DNA of 21,545 nucleotides from Prevotella sp. (GTDB taxonomy: Bacteria; Bacteroidota; Bacteroidia; Bacteroidales; Bacteroidaceae). Numbering within the stretch: position 1 is the first letter of the stretch; each line of letters starts with the position of its first letter. A program made the translations under genes and the position numbers. Below are positions 14,224 through 21,034 of the stretch, one piece after another. Location of the stretch: assembly GCA_017428805.1 (NCBI GenBank), contig JAFRQC010000102.1, forward strand, positions 1 to 21,545, in the 5' to 3' direction. The notes beneath the pieces were generated by a model, which had not been told where the DNA came from, made no database searches, and worked only from the letters and a program-made list of their open reading frames with translations.

Positions 14224-14997
14224 ATGAAGATGACATATTTTTTCGTATTTTGTAAAGAAGAACTCCTGTTGGAAAAGAAGTCCGACGGGAGTTATACCAT
14301 TCCCCTTTGTGAAGAGCCGCCAACGGAAGTAAAACCTTGGACACACCAGATGACCATCACCCCGATGGCCGACGGCACACCCGTTATCACCTATCGCATC
14401 GACGCCCCCATCACGGACGACGCGCGCTATGAGATGATCGGTCTGCGCAAGAGTTTCTATCACCTGGAGAAGCCGCTCTACCTGAAAGCCGGCAAATGTC
14501 AGGAACTGCTCTACTGGGATCAGAATACGAAATACTGTGGTGTCTGTGGTGCCCCAATGCGGATGGATACCGACATCTCGAAGAAATGTACCTCTTGCGG
14601 CAAGGAAATCTGGCCACAGTTGGCTACCGCTGTCATCGTACTCATCCACAAGGGCGACGAGGTGCTGCTCGTCCGTGCGAAGAACTTCCGAACAGACTTC
14701 TATGGTCTCGTGGCCGGTTTCGTTGAGACGGGCGAAACGCTCGAAGAAGCCGTCGCCCGTGAGGCTTTCGAAGAGACGGGAGTCAAAATTACCAACATCC
14801 GCTACTTCGCCTCACAGCCCTGGCCCTATCCCTGCGGACTGATGGTGGGTTTCAATGCCGACTACGTTAGCGGCGACATCCACCTCCAGCACTCAGAGAT
14901 TGCCAAAGGTGGCTGGTTCCGCAAGGACAATCTTCCGACCATCCCTGAGAAACTCTCCATCGCAAGAATGTTGCTCGACGCCTGGCTAGAGGAGTAA
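14224..14997 (+). CDS. nudC: NAD+ diphosphatase, Nudix family (NudC-like)
   Basis: 257 residues, as for NudC. A zinc ribbon with Cys105, Cys108, Cys122 and Cys125 precedes the Nudix box (165-187, G-F-V-E-T-G-E ... R-E-A-F-E-E-T-G-V) and the family mark SQPWPYP (197-203), which separates NudC from other Nudix enzymes. It splits NAD(H) into NMN(H) and AMP and, in characterised relatives, removes NAD caps from RNA; it is cytoplasmic and Mg- or Mn-dependent. ATG at 14224 lies only 9 nt after the palindromic element; a second ATG two codons on is possible. It may be co-transcribed with the nucleotidase through the element, though the element could reduce read-through. Confidence 0.93.
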   Translation: MKMTYFFVFCKEELLLEKKSDGSYTIPLCEEPPTEVKPWTHQMTITPMADGTPVITYRIDAPITDDARYEMIGLRKSFYHLEKPLYLKAGKCQELLYWDQNTKYCGVCGAPMRMDTDISKKCTSCGKEIWPQLATAVIVLIHKGDEVLLVRAKNFRTDFYGLVAGFVETGETLEEAVAREAFEETGVKITNIRYFASQPWPYPCGLMVGFNADYVSGDIHLQHSEIAKGGWFRKDNLPTIPEKLSIARMLLDAWLEE

Positions 14998-15000
14998 TTA

Positions 15001-15100
15001 TTTCTCCCCCTAAGTTAGGGGGAGCCAGAGGGGGTCTGAACAAGCGAACAGTTTTCCGCGTTCAGACCACCCCTAACCCCTCCTAACTTAGGAGGGGAAA
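15001..15100. repeat. Palindromic intergenic element, copy B
   Basis: A 100-bp copy with both hairpins identical to copy A (15004-15024 and 15077-15097) and the same GGTCTGAAC...GTTCAGACC-type inner stem, but a different loop (contains AAGCGAACAGTTTTCCGC). It fills nearly the whole gap between two convergent genes: it starts 3 nt after the NudC-like stop and ends at the base before the stop codon of the lipoprotein gene. It probably serves as a bidirectional terminator. Confidence 0.9.
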
Positions 15101-15895
15101 TCAATACTCTAAGAGTTTCATAGACATCTTGCCCTTGTACGAGATAATCGTCTCTACAAGGTAACAGCTCGCGCCGTCCGGAATACAAAGCGTGGCGTTA
15201 AAGTGCAGACCTTCCGCATCAGCCTTGCTGTACTCCATATTCGCCAGCACGGCCTCTTCGAGGAACTTTGTCGGCACCAGCTTAGTGTACTGCTGTTTGC
15301 GGAAGTCGCTGGAGTACAGACACTGGGCACCGTTATACACGCTGATGTGCATAATATTGTCATAATACACGTTCTCCACCTCCATACCGTCATCGTTGAA
15401 CGTCCGTCTCACCACCTTGAAACGTGTGGGGTTGATGGCGATATACCAGTGGTAGCGCGCACCGTTGTAACTGACGGTGGAGTCGGTCTTCACCTGATGC
15501 GTATAAGTCATCACCGTCGGTTTGGCGTCGGTCACATAGAGCGAGTCGGCCTCTGCTTCATCGATCTTGTGGAGGGTGATCAGGTCACCGTTCTGGTTAC
15601 GGAAGCTGAACACGTGTTCCGTCTGCTGCTCAATGGCATAGCTGGCGCCAGATGAGAGTGTCAGCGAGTCACCGACGATCTTGAAATAGGCTGGCATACT
15701 GGTGGAGTCGGCATAAAAGATGGTATCGCCCGCCACACGGAACGACAGATCTTCCGTCTCCGCATCGACCCAGACACCCTGCATAAGTGCCTTCGCCTCA
15801 CGGTCTTCCTCCGTCGCCTGTTCCAGTTGGCCGGAACACCCCACCAACAACAACATCGATGCCAATATGATTAAACCTCCGCCTCTCACACTCAT
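15101..15895 (-). CDS. Lipoprotein of unknown function (DUF4738-like)
   Basis: 264 residues with a signal segment and lipobox LVGC (Cys20), followed by an acidic stretch (EQATEEDREAK). The rest looks beta-rich: an N-terminal part with WVDAETEDLSFRVAGDTIFY and a C-terminal part with YHWYIAINPTRFKVVRRTF and GLHFNATLCIPDGASCYLVE. Lipoproteins of this layout in Prevotella and Bacteroides are often labelled DUF4738, and I assign that only tentatively. It follows ugd by 28 nt filled with a purine-rich repeat and is probably co-transcribed with rfbC and ugd, which suggests, without proof, a cell-envelope role. Its 3' end abuts palindromic element B. Confidence 0.65.
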   Translation of the reverse strand: MSVRGGGLIILASMLLLVGCSGQLEQATEEDREAKALMQGVWVDAETEDLSFRVAGDTIFYADSTSMPAYFKIVGDSLTLSSGASYAIEQQTEHVFSFRNQNGDLITLHKIDEAEADSLYVTDAKPTVMTYTHQVKTDSTVSYNGARYHWYIAINPTRFKVVRRTFNDDGMEVENVYYDNIMHISVYNGAQCLYSSDFRKQQYTKLVPTKFLEEAVLANMEYSKADAEGLHFNATLCIPDGASCYLVETIISYKGKMSMKLLEY

Positions 15896-15923
15896 CTACT
15901 TCTCTCCTTACTCCTTCTCTCCT
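15896..15923 (-). repeat. Purine repeat filling the ugd-lipoprotein spacer
   Basis: On the minus strand the 28-nt spacer reads AGGAGAGA, AGGAGTA, AGGAGAGA, AGTAG and then ATG: 7-8 nt units of the same theme, each containing AGGAG. This gives several possible Shine-Dalgarno-like sites before the lipoprotein start. Confidence 0.75.
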
Positions 15924-17246
15924 TTAATACTTTCCGATACAATGATACTCAAACTCATTCTCCTGCAGCTCCTCGATATCAAAGATATTTCGTCCGTCAA
16001 TCACTAACGGCCGCTTCATCGCCTTCTTGATGACACCCCAGCCGGGCAGACGGAACTCCTTCCACTCCGTGAGCAGCAGCAGTGCGTCGGCATCGAGCAC
16101 CACGTCGTACATATCACGACAGTAGGTCACCGCATCGCCGATCCTGCGCTTACACTCATTCATAGCGATCGGGTCATACACGCGCACCGTACAGCCAGCC
16201 TTCAGCAACTTGTCGATCATCACGAGGGCCGTCGACTCACGCATATCGTCGGTCTCAGGCTTGAACGACAGACCCCACATGGCGATGGTCTTGCCCTTCA
16301 GTGTCTCTTCCGAACCGAACGCCTTCACGAGTTTCTCATAGAGCACGCTCTTCTGACGCTCGTTCACGCGCTCTACCGCCTTCAGCACCTCCATCGTGTA
16401 ACCGTTCTGATCGGCCGTCTTGATGAGTGCTTTCACGTCCTTAGGGAAGCACGAGCCGCCATAACCGCAGCCCGCATAAAGGAACTTACGGCCGATACGA
16501 GTGTCGGAACCGATTCCCGCGCGTACCATATTAACATCCGCGCCCACGCGCTCGCAAAGGTTGGCGATATCGTTCATAAACGAGATACGCGTGGCGAGCA
16601 TCGAGTTGGCGGCATATTTCGTCATCTCTGCCGAAGGGATATCCATAAAGATCACACGGAAATTGTTGATCAGGAACGGCTTGTAGAGCTTCGTGAGCAC
16701 CTTCTGGGCTTTCTCGCTCTCCACACCCACTACCACACGGTCGGGCGACATGAAGTCCTTGATGGCGTTACCCTCCTTCAGGAACTCAGGATTCGAGGCG
16801 ACATCGAACTCGATATCCACACCGCGCTTCTCCAGCTCCTCCTCGATGGCCTTGCGCACCTTCTTCGCCGTACCCACAGGCACCGTCGATTTCGTGACCA
16901 CCACTACATAGTGGTTCAGGTTCTGACCGATGGTCCTCGCCACCTGCAGCACATACTTCAGGTCGGCCGAGCCGTCCTCATCAGGAGGCGTACCCACAGC
17001 CGAGAACACGATCTGCACATCGTCGAGCACAGAAGCCAAGTCCGTCGTGAACTTCAGACGGCCTGCGGCAACATTCTTCTTCACCAGCTCGTCGAGACCG
17101 GGCTCATAGATGGGGATCTCACCGTTCTGCAGACGTTCTATCTTCGCTGCATCGACATCGACGCACGTCACATTCGCACCTGTGTCAGCGAAACACGTTC
17201 CCGACACCAGTCCAACATATCCTGTTCCTACAATCGCTATATTCAT
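15924..17246 (-). CDS. ugd: UDP-glucose 6-dehydrogenase
   Basis: 440 residues. NAD binding by the N-terminal Rossmann motif IVGTGYVGLVSG (5-16), VGTPPDEDGSADL (84-96), the KSTVPVGT motif (119-126), Lys210 in EMTKYAANSML, and the catalytic Cys266 in GYGGSCFPKD. It oxidises UDP-glucose to UDP-glucuronate with two NAD+, in the cytoplasm, for capsule, exopolysaccharide or LPS sugars. It follows rfbC by 9 nt and shares its promoter. No glycosyltransferase cluster is visible in the window, so the polymer it serves is unknown. Confidence 0.96.
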   Translation of the reverse strand: MNIAIVGTGYVGLVSGTCFADTGANVTCVDVDAAKIERLQNGEIPIYEPGLDELVKKNVAAGRLKFTTDLASVLDDVQIVFSAVGTPPDEDGSADLKYVLQVARTIGQNLNHYVVVVTKSTVPVGTAKKVRKAIEEELEKRGVDIEFDVASNPEFLKEGNAIKDFMSPDRVVVGVESEKAQKVLTKLYKPFLINNFRVIFMDIPSAEMTKYAANSMLATRISFMNDIANLCERVGADVNMVRAGIGSDTRIGRKFLYAGCGYGGSCFPKDVKALIKTADQNGYTMEVLKAVERVNERQKSVLYEKLVKAFGSEETLKGKTIAMWGLSFKPETDDMRESTALVMIDKLLKAGCTVRVYDPIAMNECKRRIGDAVTYCRDMYDVVLDADALLLLTEWKEFRLPGWGVIKKAMKRPLVIDGRNIFDIEELQENEFEYHCIGKY

Positions 17247-17255
17247 ATCTTTCTG

Positions 17256-17804
17256 TTACTCAAACACTTCTGCGTCTTTCAGCAAGGGCTGCTTCAAGTC
17301 CTTCTCACTCGTCAGCACCTTCGCCGGGTCGATGGGCCACTCAATGCCCAGATCGGGATCGTTCCAGCGGATGCCAGCATCACACTGAGGTGCATAAGGG
17401 TTGTCCACCTTATAGGTAAAGATTGCCTCGTCGCTCAGCACGAGGAACCCATGTGCGAACCCGCGCGGGATGAAAAACTGGCGCTTGTTCTCCTCGCTCA
17501 GCTCCACCATCACGTGCTGGCCGAACGTAGGACTCGACTTGCGGATATCCACCGCCACATCGAGCACTTTGCCCTTGATCACGCGCACGAGCTTTGCCTG
17601 CGAGGCGTCGCCCTTCTGATAGTGCAGACCGCGCAACACACCGAACGACGACTTCGACTCATTGTCCTGGATGAACACCGTCCGTCCGACATGCTCGTCG
17701 AACTCAGCCTGCTTCCAGGCCTCCATGAAATACCCACGGGCATCCTGAAACACCTTGGGCTCGATGATGAAAACACCCTTGATTTTGGTCTCAATATATT
17801 CCAT
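17256..17804 (-). CDS. rfbC: dTDP-4-dehydrorhamnose 3,5-epimerase
   Basis: 182 residues, the usual RmlC length. Key residues are His61 in VLRGLHYQ, Tyr131 in FTYKVDNPYAP, Asp149 in RWNDPDLGIEWP and the cupin core FFIPRGFAHGF. It epimerises C3 and C5 of dTDP-4-keto-6-deoxyglucose in dTDP-L-rhamnose synthesis. The partner genes rfbA, rfbB and rfbD are not next to it; instead it pairs with ugd. It starts 18 nt after a TACCTTTG box. Confidence 0.96.
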   Translation of the reverse strand: MEYIETKIKGVFIIEPKVFQDARGYFMEAWKQAEFDEHVGRTVFIQDNESKSSFGVLRGLHYQKGDASQAKLVRVIKGKVLDVAVDIRKSSPTFGQHVMVELSEENKRQFFIPRGFAHGFLVLSDEAIFTYKVDNPYAPQCDAGIRWNDPDLGIEWPIDPAKVLTSEKDLKQPLLKDAEVFE

Positions 17805-17821
17805 AATCTTGAAATTTTGTG

Positions 17822-17829
17822 CAAAGGTA
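17822..17829 (-). promoter_or_regulatory. -7 box of the rfbC-ugd operon
   Basis: TACCTTTG on the minus strand; no clear TTG 19-21 nt upstream. The predicted leader before ATG at 17804 is under 15 nt. It is divergent from the promoter at 17872-17902. Confidence 0.7.
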
Positions 17830-17871
17830 GTGCAAAAATTTGATTTCTGAGAAATTTTAAGTTTCTTTTAT

Positions 17872-17902
17872 TTGTTTATTTCAAAAAAAGGCTGTAATTT
17901 TG
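17872..17902 (+). promoter_or_regulatory. Promoter of the HU-CCDC81/SPOR gene
   Basis: TTG (17872-17874), a 20-nt spacer and TAATTTTG (17895-17902). The expected start of transcription is 4-7 nt downstream, at or next to the GTG at 17908, which implies a leaderless or nearly leaderless mRNA. Confidence 0.75.
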
Positions 17903-17907
17903 CATCC

Positions 17908-18996
17908 GTGATTGAACTGGAACGACATATTGAGATACTTTTACTGAGCAACGACTGCGTCATTGTCCCAGGATTGGGAGGCTTTATGACGCACAATATC
18001 AACGCCCGGTACGAAGAGCAGGAGCACTTGTTCCTGCCGCCTCTGCGCACGCTCGGGTTCAATCCACAGCTCAACATCAACGACTCGCTGCTCGTGCAGT
18101 CCTACATTGAGGCCTACGACATCAGCTACCCTGAGGCCTTGCAGCGCATCGAGGACGAAGTGGAGGAACTCAGGCAGCACCTGCAGAACGAAGGTTCCTA
18201 CGAACTCAACGACATCGGCACGCTGGCACTCAACGAAGACGGCAACTACGTCTTCACCCCCTGCGAGGCCGGCATCCTCACTCCTGCCCTCTACGGACTC
18301 TCGTCTGTGGAGATGAACCGCCTCTCTGCCCGTCAGACGCCGTCGCAGCCCGCCGCCGTCCAGACCTCAGAGCCCGCCGAAGAGCCCACCGCCAAGATTG
18401 TGGGCATCGACACAGACACCGCCGAAACCGACGCTGAATACGTGGAGGAGGAAGAAGAAGCCGACGTCGTCCGCATCAAATACACGTGGATCCGCAATGC
18501 CGTCGCCGTCGCCGCCATCCTCATCGCCGTCTTCATCCTCGCCCTGCCCACCGGCAAGACCGATATGATGCAGCGCACCATCAGCAACCTCAACAACGGC
18601 CTCCTTTTCGGTATGATGTCTGAAGACACGAACACCAGCAAAATCGAAATCAAGAAGGCTGATATCGCGAAGGTGGTCGTCAAAGATTCCGTCGCTCAGC
18701 GCGACACGATTCAGCGTGATACCGTCGCCGCCCCCAAGACAGAACCCGTCGAGACGGCCGAGGAAGTGCGCAAGGGCTTCTGCATCGTCCTGGCCAGCTA
18801 CGTCTCCACACGCAATGCCAACGCCTTCATCGAGCGCCTCCAAAAACAAGGCTTCGACCAGGCAGAGATCTTCGAGCGCAACAACATCCGCCGCGTCATC
18901 TACGGCCACTACGCCTCTGAGAACGACGCCTACAACGACCTCCGCCGTTTCCATCGCCAATCCGAAACTGCCGAGGCCTGGGTGATGTCTCTCTGA
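17908..18996 (+). CDS. HU-CCDC81/SPOR membrane protein
   Basis: From GTG at 17908 the protein has 362 residues; a longer frame from TTG at 17872 would begin inside the promoter and adds no homologous sequence. The N terminus, (M)IELERHIEILLLSNDCVIVP then GLGGFMTH and LPPLRTLGFNPQLN, is the bacterial HU-CCDC81 type of HU-like domains, in two parts (about 1-130). An acidic, proline-rich linker, one membrane helix (about 196-214, AVAVAAILIAVFILALP), a periplasmic linker and a C-terminal SPOR domain (about 289-362, FCIVLASYVSTRNANAFIER) follow. SPOR binds septal peptidoglycan without stem peptides; the HU part should be cytoplasmic. A role linking the division site with a cytoplasmic partner is inference. 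The FHA gene follows on the same strand. Confidence 0.88.
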   Translation: MIELERHIEILLLSNDCVIVPGLGGFMTHNINARYEEQEHLFLPPLRTLGFNPQLNINDSLLVQSYIEAYDISYPEALQRIEDEVEELRQHLQNEGSYELNDIGTLALNEDGNYVFTPCEAGILTPALYGLSSVEMNRLSARQTPSQPAAVQTSEPAEEPTAKIVGIDTDTAETDAEYVEEEEEADVVRIKYTWIRNAVAVAAILIAVFILALPTGKTDMMQRTISNLNNGLLFGMMSEDTNTSKIEIKKADIAKVVVKDSVAQRDTIQRDTVAAPKTEPVETAEEVRKGFCIVLASYVSTRNANAFIERLQKQGFDQAEIFERNNIRRVIYGHYASENDAYNDLRRFHRQSETAEAWVMSL

Positions 18997-19015
18997 CCGC
19001 CTCCGATGTAATCAT

Positions 19016-19050
19016 AAAGCTCAAAGTTCAAAGCTCAAAGTTCAAAGTCT
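19016..19050 (+). repeat. Five-copy 7-mer array ending at a start codon
   Basis: AAAGCTC, AAAGTTC, AAAGCTC, AAAGTTC, AAAGTCT: 35 bp, ending at the base before ATG of the FHA gene. It takes up most of the 54-nt spacer after the SPOR gene. Copy-number change would alter spacing or structure of the translation start region without changing the protein. Confidence 0.9.
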
Positions 19051-19581
19051 ATGAAGCGCGTCCGCTGTCCCAAATGTGAAAACTTCATCACCTTCGATGA
19101 GACCCGTTACACCGACGGCCAGTCGCTCGTGTTCCAGTGTCCCGACTGCGGCAAGCAGTTCGCCATCCGCATCGGTGTCAGCAAGCTCCGCGACCGCCAG
19201 AAAGACGAGAATCCCGACGAACAGGCTGACGAACAGGGCTGCGGCTCCATCGTTGTCATCGAAAATATGTTCCACTACAAGCAGGTCATCCCCCTCCGCA
19301 TGGGCGACAACATCATCGGGCGCCACCAGAAAGGTAACCCCATCAACACCCCCTTCGAGACCGTCGATCCCAGCGTCGACCTCAACCACTGCACCATCAC
19401 CGTCAGCCGCGACAAGCACGGTGCCCTGCGCTACACGCTGAAAGACAATAACAGCAACACCGGCACCTTCGTCGATAACGTCGAGCTCACTCCCCGTGAG
19501 CGCCGCATCATCACCGACGGCACACTCTTCACCATCGGCGCCACCAGCATCATCCTGAGGGCATCCGACAGCGAAGAGTAA
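19051..19581 (+). CDS. Zinc-ribbon and FHA domain protein
   Basis: 176 residues. An N-terminal zinc ribbon, CPKC (Cys6, Cys9) and CPDC (Cys29, Cys32), like the MJ0042-type finger, is joined by a charged linker to an FHA domain (about 78-170): GDNIIGR (84-90), NHCTITV with His112, and NNSNTGTFVDN (132-142). FHA domains bind phosphothreonine. The usual SxxH is replaced by DLNH, so phosphopeptide binding is not certain. No signal peptide or membrane helix is seen, so it is probably cytoplasmic. It is probably co-transcribed with the SPOR protein, suggesting a shared envelope or division role (inference). Confidence 0.85.
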   Translation: MKRVRCPKCENFITFDETRYTDGQSLVFQCPDCGKQFAIRIGVSKLRDRQKDENPDEQADEQGCGSIVVIENMFHYKQVIPLRMGDNIIGRHQKGNPINTPFETVDPSVDLNHCTITVSRDKHGALRYTLKDNNSNTGTFVDNVELTPRERRIITDGTLFTIGATSIILRASDSEE

Positions 19582-19601
19582 TCAAGCTTATTCTCTTGGA
19601 T

Positions 19602-20645
19602 TTAGAATTTGAACAGGTTGCAGAAGATGATTGCAGCCGTCCAGACGTGGTTATTACAATTGCAATAGCCCAATGTTTTAGAGTCTTTCGACATGTCGAT
19701 ACGTCCGTTGGCCTTCACCTCGGCCACAGTGGCGTTCGAACCCTTCACGGCGATGGAACCGCCCGAAGAGACGCTGCAGAGCAGATTGCCTGACGAGTCC
19801 TTGATGTCACCAGACCATACGCTGCCGATCCTGTGGCCCGTGCCGTCGGTGATGTCACCATTACCCTTCGGTAACTGTCCCACCTTCGTATGAGCCCAGT
19901 TATAGACCACGCCGTTCGCATCGACGAACCCACGGGCGCTGCCCTTCTCGATCGAATATTCGCGCACCTTCTGCTGCGTGTTGTTCTGATTGCCGGAGCT
20001 CTTAGTGGGATTCTTCGCAGCCTGTGCCCTGCGCTGGGCGGCCTGTTCCTGCTGGCGCTTCGCCTCTGCCTCCCGCTGCTTCTTCACCTCGGCCAGCTCC
20101 AACTTCGTCTTGGCGAGCGACTCCTTGTTGTGGTAGATGCCTAAGTAAAGCAAAGCGGCATACTGCTTGTCGAGACCCTTGGCGGTGCCGATGAGCACGT
20201 CGTAGATATACACCTGACCGTTGTCGTTGATCATAGCCACCTTCTCGCCGTCCATCATCACCGAACCATCGCCCAGAACCTTCAGGTAGCCCTGTTCGCC
20301 GTGGAAATTCACCGTACCGTCACTCAGCACCTCGCCAACCTTCCGGCCGTCGTCGTACATCACGTCGCCGTTCTTCTGCACCTTGAAGATCACCTTCTTA
20401 CCCTTGCGCTCGCCGTCGGGATGCGTCTTGTCGAAGATGAACTCACCCGTCCTCGTGCGGTAGAAGCCCATCACGTTGCCACCCTTGGTGAACTCGATGT
20501 CGCCATCTACCTTCTTTTTCACGTCCTCTGCCGTCTGCTTGGCCATCTTCACTTTGTTCACGAGATTGCCGAACTGTGCCTGCGCAGATGTCGCTCCCAG
20601 CATCATCACTGCCGAAACGACCAAGATTCTCATATTTCTCTTCAT
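19602..20645 (-). CDS. Exported repeat-containing beta-rich protein
   Basis: 347 residues with a signal peptide (about MRILVVSAVMMLGATSAQAQ; ATG at 20645 gives MKRNMRIL, and the ATG four codons on is an alternative). Two beta regions hold short repeats of the type G-x-V-x-x-D-G-x-x-x-G-x-V (VMYDDGRKVGEVLSDGTVNF; GNGDITDGTGHRIGSVWSGD), separated by a lysine/glutamine/alanine-rich coiled coil (about 160-215). Such repeats resemble proteins annotated as 5-fold beta-flower in Bacteroidetes, but I am not sure of that match. The end is unusual: GYCNCNN then a hydrophobic stretch (VWTAAIIFCNLFKF). Function unknown. It has its own promoter and a palindromic site in the 5' leader. Confidence 0.75.
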   Translation of the reverse strand: MKRNMRILVVSAVMMLGATSAQAQFGNLVNKVKMAKQTAEDVKKKVDGDIEFTKGGNVMGFYRTRTGEFIFDKTHPDGERKGKKVIFKVQKNGDVMYDDGRKVGEVLSDGTVNFHGEQGYLKVLGDGSVMMDGEKVAMINDNGQVYIYDVLIGTAKGLDKQYAALLYLGIYHNKESLAKTKLELAEVKKQREAEAKRQQEQAAQRRAQAAKNPTKSSGNQNNTQQKVREYSIEKGSARGFVDANGVVYNWAHTKVGQLPKGNGDITDGTGHRIGSVWSGDIKDSSGNLLCSVSSGGSIAVKGSNATVAEVKANGRIDMSKDSKTLGYCNCNNHVWTAAIIFCNLFKF

Positions 20646-20677
20646 AACTCTTTGGTTTTTGGTTTATTACGTTTCAT

Positions 20678-20690
20678 AATGACTGTCATT
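20678..20690. promoter_or_regulatory. 13-bp palindrome in the 5' leader of the beta-rich protein gene
   Basis: AATGAC-T-GTCATT is a perfect inverted repeat, located about 10-20 nt past the predicted transcription start. Its position fits an operator. No regulator gene is adjacent. Confidence 0.4.
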
Positions 20691-20702
20691 CATTTGCGTT
20701 TG

Positions 20703-20733
20703 CAAAGTTACAACATATTTACGTTATTTGCAA
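20703..20733 (-). promoter_or_regulatory. Promoter of the beta-rich exported protein gene
   Basis: TTG (20733-20731), a 20-nt spacer and TAACTTTG (20710-20703) on the minus strand. Predicted leader is about 50 nt. Confidence 0.8.
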
Positions 20734-20751
20734 GCATTTCACCTATTTTAT

Positions 20752-20790
20752 TATAAAAAGGCAAGGGCTGGTAGCTTTCAGCCCCAGCCC
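20752..20790 (-). terminator. Rho-independent terminator after the smalltalk gene
   Basis: On the minus strand GGGCTGG and CCAGCCC form a perfect 7-bp stem, with a further GCT/AGC pairing in the loop, followed by TTGCCTTTTTAT. It ends the HU-smalltalk transcript before the next promoter. Confidence 0.85.
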
Positions 20791-20802
20791 CTTCGGTCCA
20801 TG

Positions 20803-20898
20803 TCACATACAACTCGTAGTTCCCAGTGCCGTCAAGAACGCCGTGAGCGCGGCTACTATCACCTTCACCGCCAACTCAATCACACGCTGTCTTTTCAT
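20803..20898 (-). CDS. Smalltalk protein
   Basis: A 31-residue frame, MKRQRVIELAVKVIVAALTA then FLTALGTTSCM, with a basic N terminus, one hydrophobic helix and the TTSC(M) ending typical of the tiny Bacteroidetes proteins named smalltalk. The GTTSC end resembles a lipobox, so it may be a minimal lipoprotein. Its function is unknown. In many Bacteroidales it lies just downstream of an HU-family DNA-binding gene, often with an N-acetylmuramoyl-L-alanine amidase gene next; here the HU gene precedes it but a terminator follows and no amidase is present. It is separated from the HU gene by palindromic element C. Confidence 0.85.
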   Translation of the reverse strand: MKRQRVIELAVKVIVAALTAFLTALGTTSCM

Positions 20899-20931
20899 AC
20901 TTCATCGTAACTTCTGCGATTTGAGTATCTG

Positions 20932-21030
20932 TTTCTCCCCCTAAGTTAGGGGGAGCCAGAGGGGGTCTGAAGAGGCGAACAGTTTCCCCCGTTCAGACCA
21001 CCCCTAACCCCTCCTAACTCAGGAGGGGAA
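20932..21030. repeat. Palindromic intergenic element, copy C
   Basis: About 99 bp. The left hairpin (20935-20955) is identical to copies A and B; the right hairpin (21008-21028) has one change (CTCAGG for CTTAGG) that breaks one pair. The loop (AGGCGAACAGTTTCCCCCG) is clearly related to that of copy B. It lies 4 bases past the stop codon of the HU gene, between it and the smalltalk gene, so the two genes are co-transcribed only if the element does not terminate. Confidence 0.9.
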
Positions 21031-21034
21031 GAGA

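Noticed and set aside
14114..15100. Copies A and B as ends of one composite transposon carrying the NudC-like gene
   Set aside because: The elements are in the same orientation, each is complete with its own palindromes, copy C stands alone, and the gene between is a housekeeping enzyme with no transposase.
16911..17843. 310-codon plus-strand frame opposite ugd and rfbC
   Set aside because: It spans two real genes and the promoter region on the other strand; composition looks like an antisense shadow (His- and Arg-rich).
17872..17907. TTG start of the SPOR gene
   Set aside because: The TTG is the -33 element and the -7 box lies inside this stretch; family similarity begins at GTG 17908.
18367..18960. 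197-codon minus-strand frame opposite the SPOR gene
   Set aside because: Asp/Gly/Val-rich shadow frame caused by codon bias of the real gene.
14114..21030. The palindromic elements as a CRISPR array
   Set aside because: Copies are far apart, about 100 bp each, with genes between and no spacers or cas genes.
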